A stretch of 6,719 nt of DNA from CAYMRB01 sp964392615. GTDB lineage: Bacteria; Planctomycetota; UBA8108. The DNA lies in assembly GCA_964392615.1 (NCBI GenBank), contig CAYMRB010000502.1, forward strand, positions 1 through 6,719, given 5' to 3'. Shown one piece after another: positions 1 to 6,674 of this stretch (position 1 is its first letter; every line of letters starts with the position of its first letter). The position numbers and the translations under genes are program-made. The notes beneath the pieces were generated by a model. The model was given only the letters and a program-made list of their open reading frames with translations. It did no database searches and was not told the origin of the DNA.

Positions 1-649
1 CGGCTTTCCGAAGAGCCGTCTCGAGACATCCGATCGCAAGTGGCCGAGCTCGAAGGCGGCGGCCGAGGCGATCGGGCGTCGGTGCAGCGGCTGTCACGAT
101 CGGTCGATGCCGCTGCCGCGCTATCTGTCGGACAACCTCGGCTTCGTGCTCTCCAATCCCGACTTCGACGACGTGCGCGTGCGAACCTCGCGCCATCTCA
201 TGTTCAATCTCACGCGACCGGAGCGGTCGCTGATCCTCCTCGCACCGCTGGCGAAGGAGGCGGGCGGTTACGGAGCGTGTACGCCGCCGAAGAAGAGCGA
301 CCAGGCCACAGCTGAGCCCGCGCCGGTCTTCGCGGATGCGAGCGACCCGGATTACCAGGCGATCCTCGCCCTGTGCCGAGCGGGCAAGAGGCACCTCGAG
401 ACGATCAAGCGCTTCGACATGCCGGGTTTCCGGCCGACGGACTCCTGGGTGCGCGAGATGAAACGGTACGGGATCCTGCCTCGCGATCTCGCCGCCGACG
501 CGGAGATCGACGTGTACGCGGCCGAGCAGGCGTACTGGCGGTCGCTGTGGTGGAAGGCGGACGTGCGCGGCGGTGCGGCCGAGCGCGACTCTACCCGCCC
601 CACTGCCTCCAGCCCTGCTCCTCGAGCCGAGCCGCGTCCGCGCCGGTAA
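1..649 (+). CDS. HzsA-like (hydrazine synthase alpha-related) c-type cytochrome protein, C-terminal part; 5' end outside window
   Basis: The reading frame is open from base 2 to a TAA at 647-649, giving 215 residues of a protein whose beginning lies left of the window. A CxxCH haem-attachment motif (CSGCH, bases 83-97, residues 28-32) lies upstream of the first ATG at 107, so that ATG is internal. C-terminal blocks follow: HLMFNLTRPERSLILLAPLAKE around residues 65-86 in two runs (HLMFNLTRPE, then SLILLAPLAKE), an SDPDYQAIL segment, FDMPGF at residues 138-143, then VREMKRYGILP and AYWRSLWW. From memory, this order matches the end of planctomycete proteins named HzsA-related after the anammox hydrazine synthase alpha subunit; most occur outside anammox bacteria and have no proven function. 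The haem motif implies maturation in the periplasm. The last 30 or so residues are Arg/Pro/Ser-rich, and the last 18-19 lie antisense to the dockerin gene. The coding nature is firm; the family name is by recognition only. Confidence 0.7.
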   Translation, partial: GFPKSRLETSDRKWPSSKAAAEAIGRRCSGCHDRSMPLPRYLSDNLGFVLSNPDFDDVRVRTSRHLMFNLTRPERSLILLAPLAKEAGGYGACTPPKKSDQATAEPAPVFADASDPDYQAILALCRAGKRHLETIKRFDMPGFRPTDSWVREMKRYGILPRDLAADAEIDVYAAEQAYWRSLWWKADVRGGAAERDSTRPTASSPAPRAEPRPRR

Positions 650-1511
650 CTCGCACCAGGTAGTAGCGCCCGCTCGGGCAATCACACGCCAGGCACGTGT
701 CGAGGTAGCCGTACGTCGCGTCGAACGCCTCGATATCCTCGGCGACGAGCTCCCCGACGACCTCCTCGATCTCGCGGTTGGGGCACGGGCTGCATTGCAG
801 GCAGCCGTCCGACAGCGCCATCCAAACCGTGGCGTCGTCGTCGCCGGCGCCGGCGTTGCAGGTCGGGCTTTCGCAGTCGAACCGGTCGTCCGCCGTGATC
901 GCGACGCACTCCTCGGGCGGTCGTGCCATCATCGAGAGCCCGAGGAACAGGTGGTTGAGGATGACCTGCACGTCGGCGAGATCGATCGAGCGCGTGTTGT
1001 CGACATCGGCCGCCGCCAGGCACTCCACGGTGCCGCCGAGGAACAGGTACTGCAGGATCGTGATCGGGTCGGCGATGTCGAGCCTGCCGTCCGCGTTGGT
1101 GTCTCCGAGGTTGTATCCCGCTCCGCCGTCGCAGACGGCTTCCGCAACCTCGACGACGATCGTCACCGCCTCGCCGCCGTCGGACCGCTCGATGACGAAG
1201 CGCCACTCTCCGGCCGCGAAGCGTCCCAGCGGGATTTCGGCGACGACCGTCGTCTCGGCGGGCTCGCAGATGTCCGAGCCGCGATCCGCGAGCAGACGGA
1301 TCTGCACGTCGTGGTCGAAGAAGCCGCCGAGTTCGGACTCGATCGTCCAATCGCAGTCGTTCGCGAACGTGCGCTCGACCTCGATGACGAGCTCGTCACA
1401 AGCCGTCGGGGCCGCAGGGACGATGGCGATGGAGTCCTGGGCGTCGGCGAGCGGCAACGCGGTGGCGCACAGGAGGACGGCGAGCAAGGCTGTCTCGGGC
1501 GGCAGGTTCAT
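591..1511 (-). CDS. Secreted dockerin type I-like domain protein with cysteine-rich C-terminus
   Basis: A 306-residue protein. The ATG at 1511 is chosen because GGAG lies 9 bases upstream (1524-1521) and a signal peptide begins directly: a hydrophobic core at about residues 8-19 and a probable cleavage after ALPLADA (residue 24). An in-frame GTG at 1544 lacks a ribosome site. Residues 26-118 look like a beta-rich, Ig-like domain (inferred from alternating hydrophobics). Residues 136-191 form a dockerin-like pair of calcium loops: D137, N139, D141, D145, D148 and D169, D171, T173, S175, D177, D180, each followed by an ILQYLFLG/ILNHLFLG helix. The C-terminal third carries C202, C213 and C218, then CxxCxxC (237, 240, 243) and CxxCxC (273, 276, 278). 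Planctomycetes carry many such dockerins without known cellulosomes, so the partner is unknown. No catalytic domain is recognised; a cell-surface or secreted binding protein is the best guess. Its 3' end overlaps the oppositely oriented HzsA-like gene. Confidence 0.85.
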   Translation of the reverse strand: MNLPPETALLAVLLCATALPLADAQDSIAIVPAAPTACDELVIEVERTFANDCDWTIESELGGFFDHDVQIRLLADRGSDICEPAETTVVAEIPLGRFAAGEWRFVIERSDGGEAVTIVVEVAEAVCDGGAGYNLGDTNADGRLDIADPITILQYLFLGGTVECLAAADVDNTRSIDLADVQVILNHLFLGLSMMARPPEECVAITADDRFDCESPTCNAGAGDDDATVWMALSDGCLQCSPCPNREIEEVVGELVAEDIEAFDATYGYLDTCLACDCPSGRYYLVRVTGADAARLEEQGWRQWGG

Positions 1512-1520
1512 CGGGCGAGG

Positions 1521-1524
1521 CTCC
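1521..1524 (-). promoter_or_regulatory. Ribosome-binding site of the dockerin gene
   Basis: GGAG reads on the minus strand at 1524-1521, nine bases before the ATG at 1511. It decides the start in favour of this ATG over the in-frame GTG at 1544, which has no purine-rich stretch in front of it. Confidence 0.6.
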
Positions 1525-1661
1525 GAATGCGTGTCAGGAATCACACGGGCTTGCGCTGGACGGAACCCCGGATCGCCCTGTCATCGGGGATCGCGCCACT
1601 TTCGACTCTCGACGCCGATGGTGGATGTGTCGTTGCCGGGCGGGAAGCGAAATCTCTTTCG

Positions 1662-1982
1662 CTACTCGTCGTAGTGGTAGAGGCGCATCAGCTCCGATCG
1701 CATGCCGATGGCGAAGGCGACGAGGCAGATCACGCCCATGACGCCGAGGAAGTGAAGTCCGATGCTGATCAGCTGGAACATGCTCGGGTCCATGCCCGCT
1801 CCGATCAAGAACGTGAAGCCGTAGTGACCGATCAGGGCCAGAATCTGCAGGGCGAGCGACCCGCAGAGCAGGAACCGCGACTTACCCAGCGGCCACGACA
1901 CGGTGAACACGAACGCGATCACGAGGCCGAGCCCCGTGAGCGCGGAGAAAGCGTAGTGCACGATTTCCGGTATTACTTCCAT
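1662..1982 (-). CDS. Small three-span membrane protein of unknown function
   Basis: A 106-residue protein beginning MEVIPEIVHYAF and ending with a charged tail, ELMRLYHYDE. The frame is open further upstream, to 2150. The start at 1982 is preferred because AAGGAA lies eight bases before it and the upstream extension is Arg-rich and non-hydrophobic. Three membrane segments are visible at about residues 8-28, 37-60 and 69-93. The first two are joined by a short WPLGKSR loop. By the positive-inside rule, K34/R36 and R95/R100 place that loop and the C-terminus on the cytoplasmic side. Three histidines (H9, H53, H77) sit in or near the spans, but I see no known haem or metal motif. I do not recognise the family. 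It lies 150 bases upstream of the dockerin gene on the same strand and may share its transcript; the Gfo/Idh/MocA gene diverges from it. Confidence 0.75.
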   Translation of the reverse strand: MEVIPEIVHYAFSALTGLGLVIAFVFTVSWPLGKSRFLLCGSLALQILALIGHYGFTFLIGAGMDPSMFQLISIGLHFLGVMGVICLVAFAIGMRSELMRLYHYDE

Positions 1983-2197
1983 GCGGGGGTTTCCTTGTGT
2001 GATCGGTACCGGTCCGTTCTCTGCCGGCAGCCCGACAGTCTCGCGGCGGACGGTCCGTTGCAAGTAGAATCGAGGTCGGAGTGTGGCACGCGACATTTCG
2101 CGGTGGGACTCGAGCCAGCGAGCGACGCGCACCACGACCGAAGACCGCAATCATCTCGAGGGGAACAGAGGCTACGACAAGAGGAATCGTGAGCGAC
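1983..2197. promoter_or_regulatory. Divergent intergenic region expected to hold both promoters
   Basis: This 215-base gap separates the starts of the minus-strand membrane protein gene and the plus-strand oxidoreductase gene, so promoters for both directions should lie here. What is visible is a 9-base direct repeat, CGGTCCGTT, at 2010-2018 and 2051-2059 (41 bases apart), an 8-base palindrome CGGTACCG at 2004-2011, and a -10-like TAGAAT at 2065-2070 without a matching -35. None is proof of a promoter or operator. The regulatory role is inferred from gene orientation. Confidence 0.35.
1991..1996 (-). promoter_or_regulatory. Ribosome-binding site of the small membrane protein gene
   Basis: AAGGAA on the minus strand (1996-1991), eight bases before the ATG at 1982. 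This supports a 106-residue product rather than the longer open frame reaching 2150. Confidence 0.6.
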
Positions 2198-3643
2198 ATG
2201 TCCGACCTATCACGACGCGCATTCCTGCGCCAATCGATGCTCAGCGCGACGGTGGCCGTGGCGGCATCCGCGGCGAAGCCGGTCGTCGCGGCCCAGAGCG
2301 ATAGCCCGAACGATCGACTCGGAGTCGCCGTGGTCGGCACGGGTGGGCGAGGTGCGGCCCATGCGCGCGCCTTCGCGGGCCGCAAGGACTGCAGCGTGAG
2401 GTACCTCTGCGATGCCGACTCGGCCCGTGCCGACGGCGTCGCGCGCGCTCTCGGCGACCGCGGGCGGTCGGCGAAGGTCGTGCAGGACATGCGACGGGCG
2501 TTCGACGACAAGTCTGTCGACGTGGTCTCGATCGCCACCTGCAACCACTGGCACGCGCTTGCCGCGATCTGGGCGATGCAGGCCGGCAAGGACGTGTACG
2601 TCGAGAAGCCCGTGAGCCACGACGTCGGCGAGGGCCGGCGCATGGTGCAAGTCGCCCGCAAGTACGAGCGCATCTGCCAGGGCGGCACGCAATACCGCTC
2701 CCACGGGTCCAACAAGGCCCTGGTCCGGTACCTTCGCGAGGGCAAGCTGGGCGAGGTGAAGCTCGCCTTCTGCATGGTTCGCAAGCGACGCCCGTCGATC
2801 GGCGCGCCCGGCACCTTTCGGCCTCCCGGCACCGTCGACTACGAGCTCTTCTGCGGGCCAGCTCCACTGGCTTCGGTCACGAGACGTCGCTTCCACTACG
2901 ACTGGCACTGGTTCTGGGACTTCGGCAACGGCGACCTCGGCAATAGCGGCGTCCATCGCGTCGACATCGCCCAGTGGGCGCTGGGCGTGACGGGGCTCGG
3001 CAACGCCGTGATGAGCTACGGCGGTCGGGTCGGCTACAGCGACGCGGGTCAGACGCCCAATACCCAGATCACCGTGCACGACTTCGGCGACAAGTCGCTG
3101 GTCGTGGAAGTCCGCGGTTTGGAAACCGGCGAGTACAAGGGGCTGACGAACGGCATCGTCATCGAAGGCACCGAAGGATTCGTCACGTCGACCCAGTCCT
3201 CGGCCGCCGTGTTCGACCCGGAGGGCAAGAAGGTCCGCGACCTCACGGGCTCTTCTGGTGACCACTTCGACAACTTCGTCGCGGCGGTCCGCAGTCGGAA
3301 GGTCGGTGACCTGAACGCCGACATCCTCGAGGGGCACCGTTCGAGCAGCTTGTGCCACGTCGGGAACATCTCCCAGCGCCTTGGCGAGCCTGCCACGCCG
3401 AAGAGGATCCTCGAGCAGCTCACGACGCGACAGATCCACGACGACGTCGCGGAGACGTTCGATCGCAACCGTCGTCACCTCAGAGACAACGGTGTCGATG
3501 TCGACAAGGCGCCGCTGACGCTCGGCCCGTGGCTCGCGGTCGATTCACGGCGCGAGAGGTTCACCGACAGCCCGCAGGCGAACGCATTGCTGCGACGCGC
3601 GGACCGCGGACTATTCGTTATCCCGAATGAAAACGCCATTTGA
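2198..3643 (+). CDS. Gfo/Idh/MocA family NAD(P)-dependent oxidoreductase with Tat signal
   Basis: A 481-residue protein of the glucose-fructose oxidoreductase / inositol dehydrogenase family, which oxidises or reduces sugars and sugar-like alcohols using NAD(P). A twin-arginine signal (SRRAFL, residues 5-10) precedes a hydrophobic stretch and a cleavage site near AKPVVAA (residues 26-32), so the folded enzyme is predicted to be exported. The Rossmann glycine motif VAVVGTGGRG is at 43-52, NHWH at 116-119, and the family EKP motif at 136-138. The C-terminal half has the active-site block WDFGNGDLGNSGVHRVD (240-256), with H253 the candidate catalytic base. The ending (LGPWLAVDSRRERF...) and the overall length resemble those of planctomycete relatives, so it looks intact. 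The start at ATG 2198 puts the Tat motif at the usual place. A GTG at 2189 is possible, and the purine run AAGAGGA (2179-2185) fits neither perfectly. The next gene follows after 19 bases, suggesting an operon. The exact substrate cannot be told from sequence. Confidence 0.9.
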   Translation: MSDLSRRAFLRQSMLSATVAVAASAAKPVVAAQSDSPNDRLGVAVVGTGGRGAAHARAFAGRKDCSVRYLCDADSARADGVARALGDRGRSAKVVQDMRRAFDDKSVDVVSIATCNHWHALAAIWAMQAGKDVYVEKPVSHDVGEGRRMVQVARKYERICQGGTQYRSHGSNKALVRYLREGKLGEVKLAFCMVRKRRPSIGAPGTFRPPGTVDYELFCGPAPLASVTRRRFHYDWHWFWDFGNGDLGNSGVHRVDIAQWALGVTGLGNAVMSYGGRVGYSDAGQTPNTQITVHDFGDKSLVVEVRGLETGEYKGLTNGIVIEGTEGFVTSTQSSAAVFDPEGKKVRDLTGSSGDHFDNFVAAVRSRKVGDLNADILEGHRSSSLCHVGNISQRLGEPATPKRILEQLTTRQIHDDVAETFDRNRRHLRDNGVDVDKAPLTLGPWLAVDSRRERFTDSPQANALLRRADRGLFVIPNENAI

Positions 3644-3651
3644 ATCACGCC

Positions 3652-3656
3652 AGGAG
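3652..3656 (+). promoter_or_regulatory. Ribosome-binding site of the isomerase-GH95 fusion gene
   Basis: AGGAG, six bases before the ATG at 3663. It decides the start against the upstream in-frame ATG at 3627, which would overlap the previous gene by 17 bases and place a charged 12-residue extension before the signal peptide. Confidence 0.75.
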
Positions 3657-3662
3657 CACACG

Positions 3663-6600
3663 ATGTCCAGGATCTCTCTATCTGCAGCGGCGCTCTGCGC
3701 CTTGCTTTCCTGTGCCACCGGTCGGGCCGACAACGCGGACATGCAGGTCGATTTGGTGCAGGGCTTGAACTGGAAGGATCATCACTTCGCGATGACCAAC
3801 TGGTTCTACAATTACCAATTCGGCGATCCCGAGCTTCAGGTGGGGCTGCTCGCGGAACGAGGGTACGGTGGCGTGATGCTCTCGCTCAAGGATATCCCGG
3901 CGCGTTGGGAGGCCCTGCCGCGGTATCTGAAGTCGCTCGAGGCAAAGGGGCTGCGGCTCACGGCCATCCACACGCGGTTCTACATCGAGGACGGAACCTA
4001 TCCGGACATCGTGAAGAAGAACCTGCCGCTGTTGAAGGGCTCGAAGGTGGTCCTCGTGCCATCGATCGGCAGCCGTAAGAAGATGGGCCGGCAGGACCCG
4101 GCGGCTGTCGAGATGGCGGTGAAGATCCTTCGCGAGATGTCGGCCGACGCCGAAAAGTACGGTCTCGGCGGCATCGCCCCGTACATGCACATCAACAACT
4201 GGCTCGAGACGGTCGACGATGGCATTCGCATCGCTGAGGCGACCGCGAGGCGCAACGTCGGTGTGATGTTCCACCTGCATCACTGGCAGGCCGTCGGGAA
4301 TCGTGGCTACGACAAGCTGCACGCGGACCTGCGCCGCGCGAAGCCGTATCTGATGATCGTGGTGATCCAGGGCACCGACGAAGACGCCGCGACCCACAAG
4401 ATCGTAGGCGACGGCAGCTTCGACACGGCGCGCCTCGTCAAGACGCTCGCCGCATTCGGCTACTCGGGTCCGCTGGGCACGATGGGCTACACGCAGAAGG
4501 GCGATATTCCCGCCAAGCTGGACAGCGGGTACAAGGCGTGGGAGAAGGCCCGAGACGCAGCGCTCGATTCGACGCTGTGGTTTGACGAGCCCGCGACGAA
4601 GTGGTCGGCCGAGGCGCTGCCTGTGGGGAACGGGCGTCTCGGCGCGATGTTCTTCGGCGGGACGTCCGCGGAGCGAATCCAGTTCAACGAGGACAGTCTG
4701 TGGACCGGCGACCAGAACCCGTCGGGCAAGTACGGCACCATGGGGGCCTACCAGGCGTTCGGCGACATCCGGATCGCGCAGCCGGGTCACGACGACGTTC
4801 AGGAGTATCGGCGCGAGCTCGACATCAGCAGAGGCGTCGGTCGCGTGCGGTATCGCGTCGGAGACATCCGCTACGAGCGCGAGGTCTTCGCCAGCCAGCC
4901 GCACCAGGTCGTCGGGGTCCGCCTGACTGCCGATGAGCCGGGTCGCCACACTGGAACGATCGAGCTGACCGACATGCACGGTGCGACGATCGCGTCTGCC
5001 GGTCAACGCATCACGTCTGCAGGCAGGCTCGCGAACGGACTGAAGTACGAGGCCCAGCTCGTCGTGCTTCACGACGGCGGTACGGTGAAGGCGGAAGGTG
5101 GCAAGATCGCGTTTTCCGATTGCGACAGCGTGACGCTGCTTCTCGGCGCCGGCACGGACTACGCGATGGACGCGGCGAAGCGGTATCGCGGCGCGCCACC
5201 GCATGCTCGCGTGACGGCGCAGGTCGATGCGGCGGCGAAGACGTCTTTCGACGCGCTGCGAGCGGCGCACGTGAAGGACTTCCGATCGCTATTCGATCGC
5301 GTGCGGATCGACCTCGGATCAGGCCGTACCGAGCTGCCCACCGACGAGCGGCGCAAGAGGTACATCGCGGAGGGCGGCGATACGGGGCTGGAGAGCCTGA
5401 TCTTCCAGTACGGACGCTACCTCCTGATCTCGTGTTCGCGTCCGGGCGGTTTGCCGGCCAATCTGCAGGGCCTGTGGAATGACAGCAACAGTCCGCCGTG
5501 GCACTCGGACTACCACGCGAACATCAACGTCCAGATGAACTACTGGCCCGCCGAGCCGGCGGGGTTGCCCGAGTGTCACGTCCCGTTCTTCGACCTCTTC
5601 CGGAGCCAGCTTCCGGACTGGCGCAAGGCGACGGCAGCCGCGCCGGAGTTCGCGTCCGCCACGGCCTCGAACCGTGGCTTCGCGATTCGCACGTCGCACG
5701 GAATCATGGGCGACATGGGGTGGAAGTGGGACAACACGGCCAACGCCTGGTACTGCCAGCACCTGTGGTGGCACTACGAGTTCGGGCGGGACAAGGCGTA
5801 CCTTCGCGACGTCGCGTATCCGATCATCAAGGAGACGTGCGAGTTCTGGGAGGTTCAGCTCAAGGCTCTTCCCGACGGACGTCTCGTGGTTCCGAACGCG
5901 TGGTCGCCCGAGCACGGTCCGACCGAGGACGGCGTCAGCTACAGCCAGGAGATCGCGTGGGACCTGTTCTCGAACTACGTCGCCGCCGCCGACGCGCTCG
6001 GCGTCGATCGCGAGTATCGGGACAAGATCGCCGCGATGCGCGATCGGCTGCTGACACCGGGCATCGGCAAGTGGGGACAGCTGATGGAGTGGATGACCGA
6101 TCGAGACAATCCGAAGGATCGCCATCGACACACGTCGCATCTGTTCGCGGTCTTTCCCGGTCGTCAGATCAGCATCGCCAAGACGCCGGCGCTGGCGAAG
6201 GCCGCCGCTGTCTCGCTCGCCGCTCGCGGCGAGTCGGGCGACAGCCGGCGGAGCTGGACGTGGCCGTGGCGCTGCGCTCTGTGGGCTCGACTCGGCGAGC
6301 CGGAGAACGCGCACCGCATGGTCCGCAGCCTGCTGACGTACAACGTGCTCCCGAATCTGTTCGGCAACCACCCGCCGTTCCAGATGGACGGCAACTTCGG
6401 AATGACTGCCGGCATGTGCGAGATGCTGCTGCAATCGCACGCCGGCGAGATCGCGCTGCTGCCTGCGCTGCCGAAAGCCTGGCCTGCCGGATCGGTCACC
6501 GGTCTGCGCGCGCGCGGCGCGTTCGAGGTCGATCTGGAGTGGAAGGACGGCAAGCTGACCGGCGCGACGCTTCGCAGCCGAGGTGGCACGTCGTGCGTCG

Positions 6601-6674
6601 TGCGGTATGGTGGGCGTACGGAGCGCCTGCAACTCGAGCCGGGTGAGGAGCGAGCGCTCGACGTCGCGAAGTGA
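3663..6674 (+). CDS. Exported fusion: xylose-isomerase-like TIM barrel + GH95 alpha-L-fucosidase-type glycoside hydrolase
   Basis: A 1003-residue two-domain protein. The export signal is residues 1-22: a hydrophobic core, then either a lipobox-like LLSC with C17 as lipid anchor, or cleavage before D23. Residues 28-300 resemble the sugar phosphate isomerase/epimerase (AP endonuclease 2-like) TIM barrel found in exported planctomycete proteins, with H103, YMHINNW (H176) and VMFHLHHW (H204, H206, H207). Residues 305-1000 are a GH95 hydrolase, a family that releases alpha-1,2-linked L-fucose or L-galactose by inversion. The N-terminal sandwich begins LWFDEPA and contains LPVGNGRLGAMFFGG. The (alpha/alpha)6 barrel carries NIN (N620, N622) in HANINVQMNYWPAE, E750 in WSPEHGP and D909 in FQMDGNFG. 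These align by motif with the Asn pair, acid Glu and Asp of Bifidobacterium AfcA. The start is set by AGGAG six bases upstream of ATG 3663. It follows the oxidoreductase gene by 19 bases. GH95 function is well supported; fucose versus L-galactose preference and the activity of the barrel are not. Confidence 0.92.
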   Translation: MSRISLSAAALCALLSCATGRADNADMQVDLVQGLNWKDHHFAMTNWFYNYQFGDPELQVGLLAERGYGGVMLSLKDIPARWEALPRYLKSLEAKGLRLTAIHTRFYIEDGTYPDIVKKNLPLLKGSKVVLVPSIGSRKKMGRQDPAAVEMAVKILREMSADAEKYGLGGIAPYMHINNWLETVDDGIRIAEATARRNVGVMFHLHHWQAVGNRGYDKLHADLRRAKPYLMIVVIQGTDEDAATHKIVGDGSFDTARLVKTLAAFGYSGPLGTMGYTQKGDIPAKLDSGYKAWEKARDAALDSTLWFDEPATKWSAEALPVGNGRLGAMFFGGTSAERIQFNEDSLWTGDQNPSGKYGTMGAYQAFGDIRIAQPGHDDVQEYRRELDISRGVGRVRYRVGDIRYEREVFASQPHQVVGVRLTADEPGRHTGTIELTDMHGATIASAGQRITSAGRLANGLKYEAQLVVLHDGGTVKAEGGKIAFSDCDSVTLLLGAGTDYAMDAAKRYRGAPPHARVTAQVDAAAKTSFDALRAAHVKDFRSLFDRVRIDLGSGRTELPTDERRKRYIAEGGDTGLESLIFQYGRYLLISCSRPGGLPANLQGLWNDSNSPPWHSDYHANINVQMNYWPAEPAGLPECHVPFFDLFRSQLPDWRKATAAAPEFASATASNRGFAIRTSHGIMGDMGWKWDNTANAWYCQHLWWHYEFGRDKAYLRDVAYPIIKETCEFWEVQLKALPDGRLVVPNAWSPEHGPTEDGVSYSQEIAWDLFSNYVAAADALGVDREYRDKIAAMRDRLLTPGIGKWGQLMEWMTDRDNPKDRHRHTSHLFAVFPGRQISIAKTPALAKAAAVSLAARGESGDSRRSWTWPWRCALWARLGEPENAHRMVRSLLTYNVLPNLFGNHPPFQMDGNFGMTAGMCEMLLQSHAGEIALLPALPKAWPAGSVTGLRARGAFEVDLEWKDGKLTGATLRSRGGTSCVVRYGGRTERLQLEPGEERALDVAK

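Noticed and set aside
107..109. ATG at 107 as the start of a 180-residue gene
   Set aside because: The frame is open to the window edge and contains a CxxCH haem motif just upstream, so this Met is internal to a larger protein.
1566..1589. CCCCG/CGGGG inverted repeat as a terminator of the membrane protein gene
   Set aside because: Only five pairs around a 14-base loop, with no T-run on either side; not convincing as an intrinsic terminator.
2065..2070. TAGAAT as a -10 promoter box for the oxidoreductase operon
   Set aside because: No -35 element at 16-18 bases upstream (the sequence there is CGCGGC-like); a six-base match alone is too common.
2162..2190. GGAAC followed by CGT as an ECF sigma promoter
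   Set aside because: The spacing to CGT is too long, and a transcript starting there would have almost no leader before the start codon.
573..2192. Long plus-strand open frame of 539 codons across the two minus-strand genes
   Set aside because: It is antisense to the dockerin and membrane protein genes, has an Arg/Val/Asp-rich composition typical of a GC-rich shadow frame, and has no domain or ribosome-site support.
2210..3478. Minus-strand open frame of 422 codons opposite the oxidoreductase
   Set aside because: It lies entirely within a confidently identified plus-strand gene and shows low-complexity Ala/Val/Arg/Asp composition, as expected for the reverse complement of a GC-rich gene.
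3627..3629. Earlier ATG as the start of the fusion gene (17-base overlap with the oxidoreductase)
   Set aside because: It has no good ribosome site and adds a charged extension before the signal peptide; the ATG at 3663 has AGGAG at ideal spacing.
3678..5270. Minus-strand open frame of 530 codons opposite the fusion gene
   Set aside because: Shadow frame: no recognisable motif, and the opposite strand carries recognised isomerase and GH95 domains throughout.
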